A stretch of 64,000 nucleotides of DNA from Profftia tarda (GTDB lineage Bacteria; Pseudomonadota; Gammaproteobacteria; Enterobacterales; Enterobacteriaceae): contig NZ_LR890047.1 of NCBI RefSeq assembly GCF_904848675.1, positions 372,001-436,000 on the forward strand, given 5' to 3'. How positions within the stretch are numbered: position 1 is the stretch's first letter; each line of letters opens with the position of its first letter. The notes beneath the pieces were generated by a model, which made no database searches, had not been told where the DNA came from, and saw only the letters and a list, made by a program, of their open reading frames with translations. The translations under genes were made by a program, and so were the position numbers. Below, in pieces: positions 62,454-64,000 of this stretch.

Positions 62454-63971
62454 TTAAGCATTCTTATCTATACTTAGAGCAGCACGGTTTAATAGAAACT
62501 GAGATAACATAGCGATAGGTCTTCCTGTAGCACCTTTGGAGTGACCAGGCCGCCATGCAGTACCTGCTATATCCAGATGAGCCCAGTGATATTTTCGCGT
62601 AAATCTAGATAAAAAAGAAGCTGCAGTGATAGCACCTCCAGGACGCCTACTAATATTTGCCATATCAGCAAAGTTAGAATCCAGGTAATCTTCGTATTGA
62701 TCCACGATAGGTAAACGCCAAATATGGTCACTAGCCTCTTCTGATGCTCTAATTAATTCTGAAGCTAATAGATTATTATTCGTCATTAGCCCAGTTAAAC
62801 CGTGCCCCAAAGCTATTACGCATGCTCCAGTCAGTGTTGCAACATCAATAACTACTTCTGGCTCGAAGCGTTCAACATAGGTCAGAACATCACAAAGTAC
62901 TAAGCGACCCTCTGCATCGGTATTAAGAACTTCAACTGTTTGGCCACTCATCGTGGTTAAAATATCGCCCGGACGATAAGCATTTCCATTGGGCATATTT
63001 TCGCAGCCAGCTAGCACGCCAATAATATTTAGTGGAAGTTGTAGCGCAGCAGCTACCTGCATGACGCCGTAAACGGACGCAGCTCCACACATATCGTATT
63101 TCATTTCGTCCATATTTTCTGAAGGTTTAATAGAAATACCTCCTGAGTCAAAGGTCAAACCTTTGCCAACTAATACTATCGGTTTATCGTCTGAATTTAT
63201 TTTCCCTTGATAATGTATGACTGACATTATTGATTTATTCGTAGATCCTTGTCCTACAGCTAGATAAGCATTCATACCTAGCTCTTTCATTTTTTGTTCG
63301 CCAATCAAAATAGTACGAACTTTAGGACTAAAGGTATCTGATAATTGGCGAGCTTGCAAAGCTAGATATTCTGCATTACAAATATTGGGCGGCATATTTC
63401 CAAAATCTTTAGCTACTTTTATACCGGATGCAATTGCTAATCCATGTTTTATAGCGCGTTTGGATATAGTTAATTCAGAGCAACTTGGGACGTTAAAGAT
63501 AATTTTATTCAGTATACGGTGTTGCTCTGCTTGATTGTTTTTAAACTCTTTAAAATTATAAATAGTTTCTTCAATCGTTTCTACGGCTAGTCGCACTTTC
63601 CAATAAATATTGCGTCCCTGGACATGTAACTCCGTTAGGAAACAAACCGCTTCTGTCGAGCCCCTGTATTGCAGCGTGCGGATAGTTTTCTGGATGAGTT
63701 TTTTGTATTGAAGTTCTCTAAGCTCGTTTTCTGTACCGCATCCGATGAGTAATATGCGATCTGAGAGTATATTGGGAACGTTGTGCAATAATAAAGTCTG
63801 ACCAATTTTACCCTCTAATTCACCACGTCTTAGTAGTGCACTAATATAGCCGGCGCTAATTTTATCTAATTTTTCTGCTATTGGTGATAGTATGCGTGAT
63901 TCGAAAATACCTATGATCATACAGGCGCTAGATTGTTTTTCTGAGTTACTGCTTTGTACACTAAAATCCAT
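62454..63971 (-). CDS. pepA: PepA, leucyl aminopeptidase (aminopeptidase A)
   Basis: Hexameric M17 metallopeptidase that removes N-terminal residues from peptides; in E. coli it also binds DNA in Xer recombination at cer. 505 residues (E. coli 503). Metal and catalytic residues are in VGKGLTFDSGGISIKPS near 266-282, MKYDMCGAAS near 287, and the signature NTDAEGRLVLCD near 351-362. Start ATG at 63971, with AGGAG 6 nt upstream. The window ends 29 nt above, so its promoter cannot be judged. As the last cytosolic peptidase in the ClpXP/Lon route it fits the protein-turnover set here. Confidence 0.97.
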   Translation of the reverse strand: MDFSVQSSNSEKQSSACMIIGIFESRILSPIAEKLDKISAGYISALLRRGELEGKIGQTLLLHNVPNILSDRILLIGCGTENELRELQYKKLIQKTIRTLQYRGSTEAVCFLTELHVQGRNIYWKVRLAVETIEETIYNFKEFKNNQAEQHRILNKIIFNVPSCSELTISKRAIKHGLAIASGIKVAKDFGNMPPNICNAEYLALQARQLSDTFSPKVRTILIGEQKMKELGMNAYLAVGQGSTNKSIMSVIHYQGKINSDDKPIVLVGKGLTFDSGGISIKPSENMDEMKYDMCGAASVYGVMQVAAALQLPLNIIGVLAGCENMPNGNAYRPGDILTTMSGQTVEVLNTDAEGRLVLCDVLTYVERFEPEVVIDVATLTGACVIALGHGLTGLMTNNNLLASELIRASEEASDHIWRLPIVDQYEDYLDSNFADMANISRRPGGAITAASFLSRFTRKYHWAHLDIAGTAWRPGHSKGATGRPIAMLSQFLLNRAALSIDKNA

Positions 63972-64000
63972 GTATTCTCCTGAATTTCAAATATAGCTGC

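Overview
This window looks like a piece of the chromosome of a long-term, host-restricted insect symbiont of the Enterobacterales. Three things point that way. The proteins match E. coli family members closely, often to the residue in length. The DNA is very AT-rich. Only about 46% of the window (roughly 29 kb of 64 kb) is occupied by intact genes and tRNAs. I see no insertion sequence, phage gene, CRISPR array, toxin system or rRNA. A Sodalis-allied symbiont is a reasonable guess, but genus and species cannot be fixed from this window.

Layout, left to right: mfd (5' end outside the window); a gene-free gap; the leuZ-cysT-glyW tRNA cluster with pgsA, followed by decayed uvrC and uvrY; gnd; a 2.4-kb gap; clpX-clpP; ubiI-ubiH with a decayed pepP; zapA; trkA with a decayed rsmB; lon-hupB with a heat-shock promoter; ycaO; decayed ribA and rpsT; murJ; uppP and cca; pmbA; decayed bcp, gcvR and dapA leading to a shortened bamC; kefB with decayed kefG and yheS; aroE-tsaC-smg with a 3' stub of dprA; valS, decayed holC and pepA.

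The main result is that much of the apparently empty DNA is not empty. On the strand and at the position expected from E. coli gene order, I could hand-align ghosts of uvrC, uvrY, pepP, rsmB, ribA, rpsT, dapA, bcp, kefG, yheS, dprA and holC, with weaker cases for gcvR, 6S RNA and a DEAD-box helicase. The uvrC ghost still spans exactly 610 codons and the ribA ghost 195 codons plus a stop. They have decayed mostly by point changes and small frameshifts, with little net deletion. I found no exotic new system. The interest lies in this fossil record, in half-retained pathways (Mfd without UvrC; MurJ and UppP without DapA; KefB without KefG), in rearrangement scars (lon-hupB parted from clpPX; smg-dprA parted from rsmB-trkA), and in a few perfect hairpins in otherwise decaying DNA.

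The intact genes cover protein quality control (ClpXP, Lon, HU), envelope work (PgsA, MurJ, UppP, BamC), ubiquinone hydroxylation (UbiI, UbiH), K+ handling (TrkA, KefB), translation (ValS, TsaC, Cca, three tRNAs, YcaO), NADPH supply (Gnd), the shikimate pathway (AroE) and peptide processing (PepA, PmbA). All homology calls are from memory of family sequences, without a database search.
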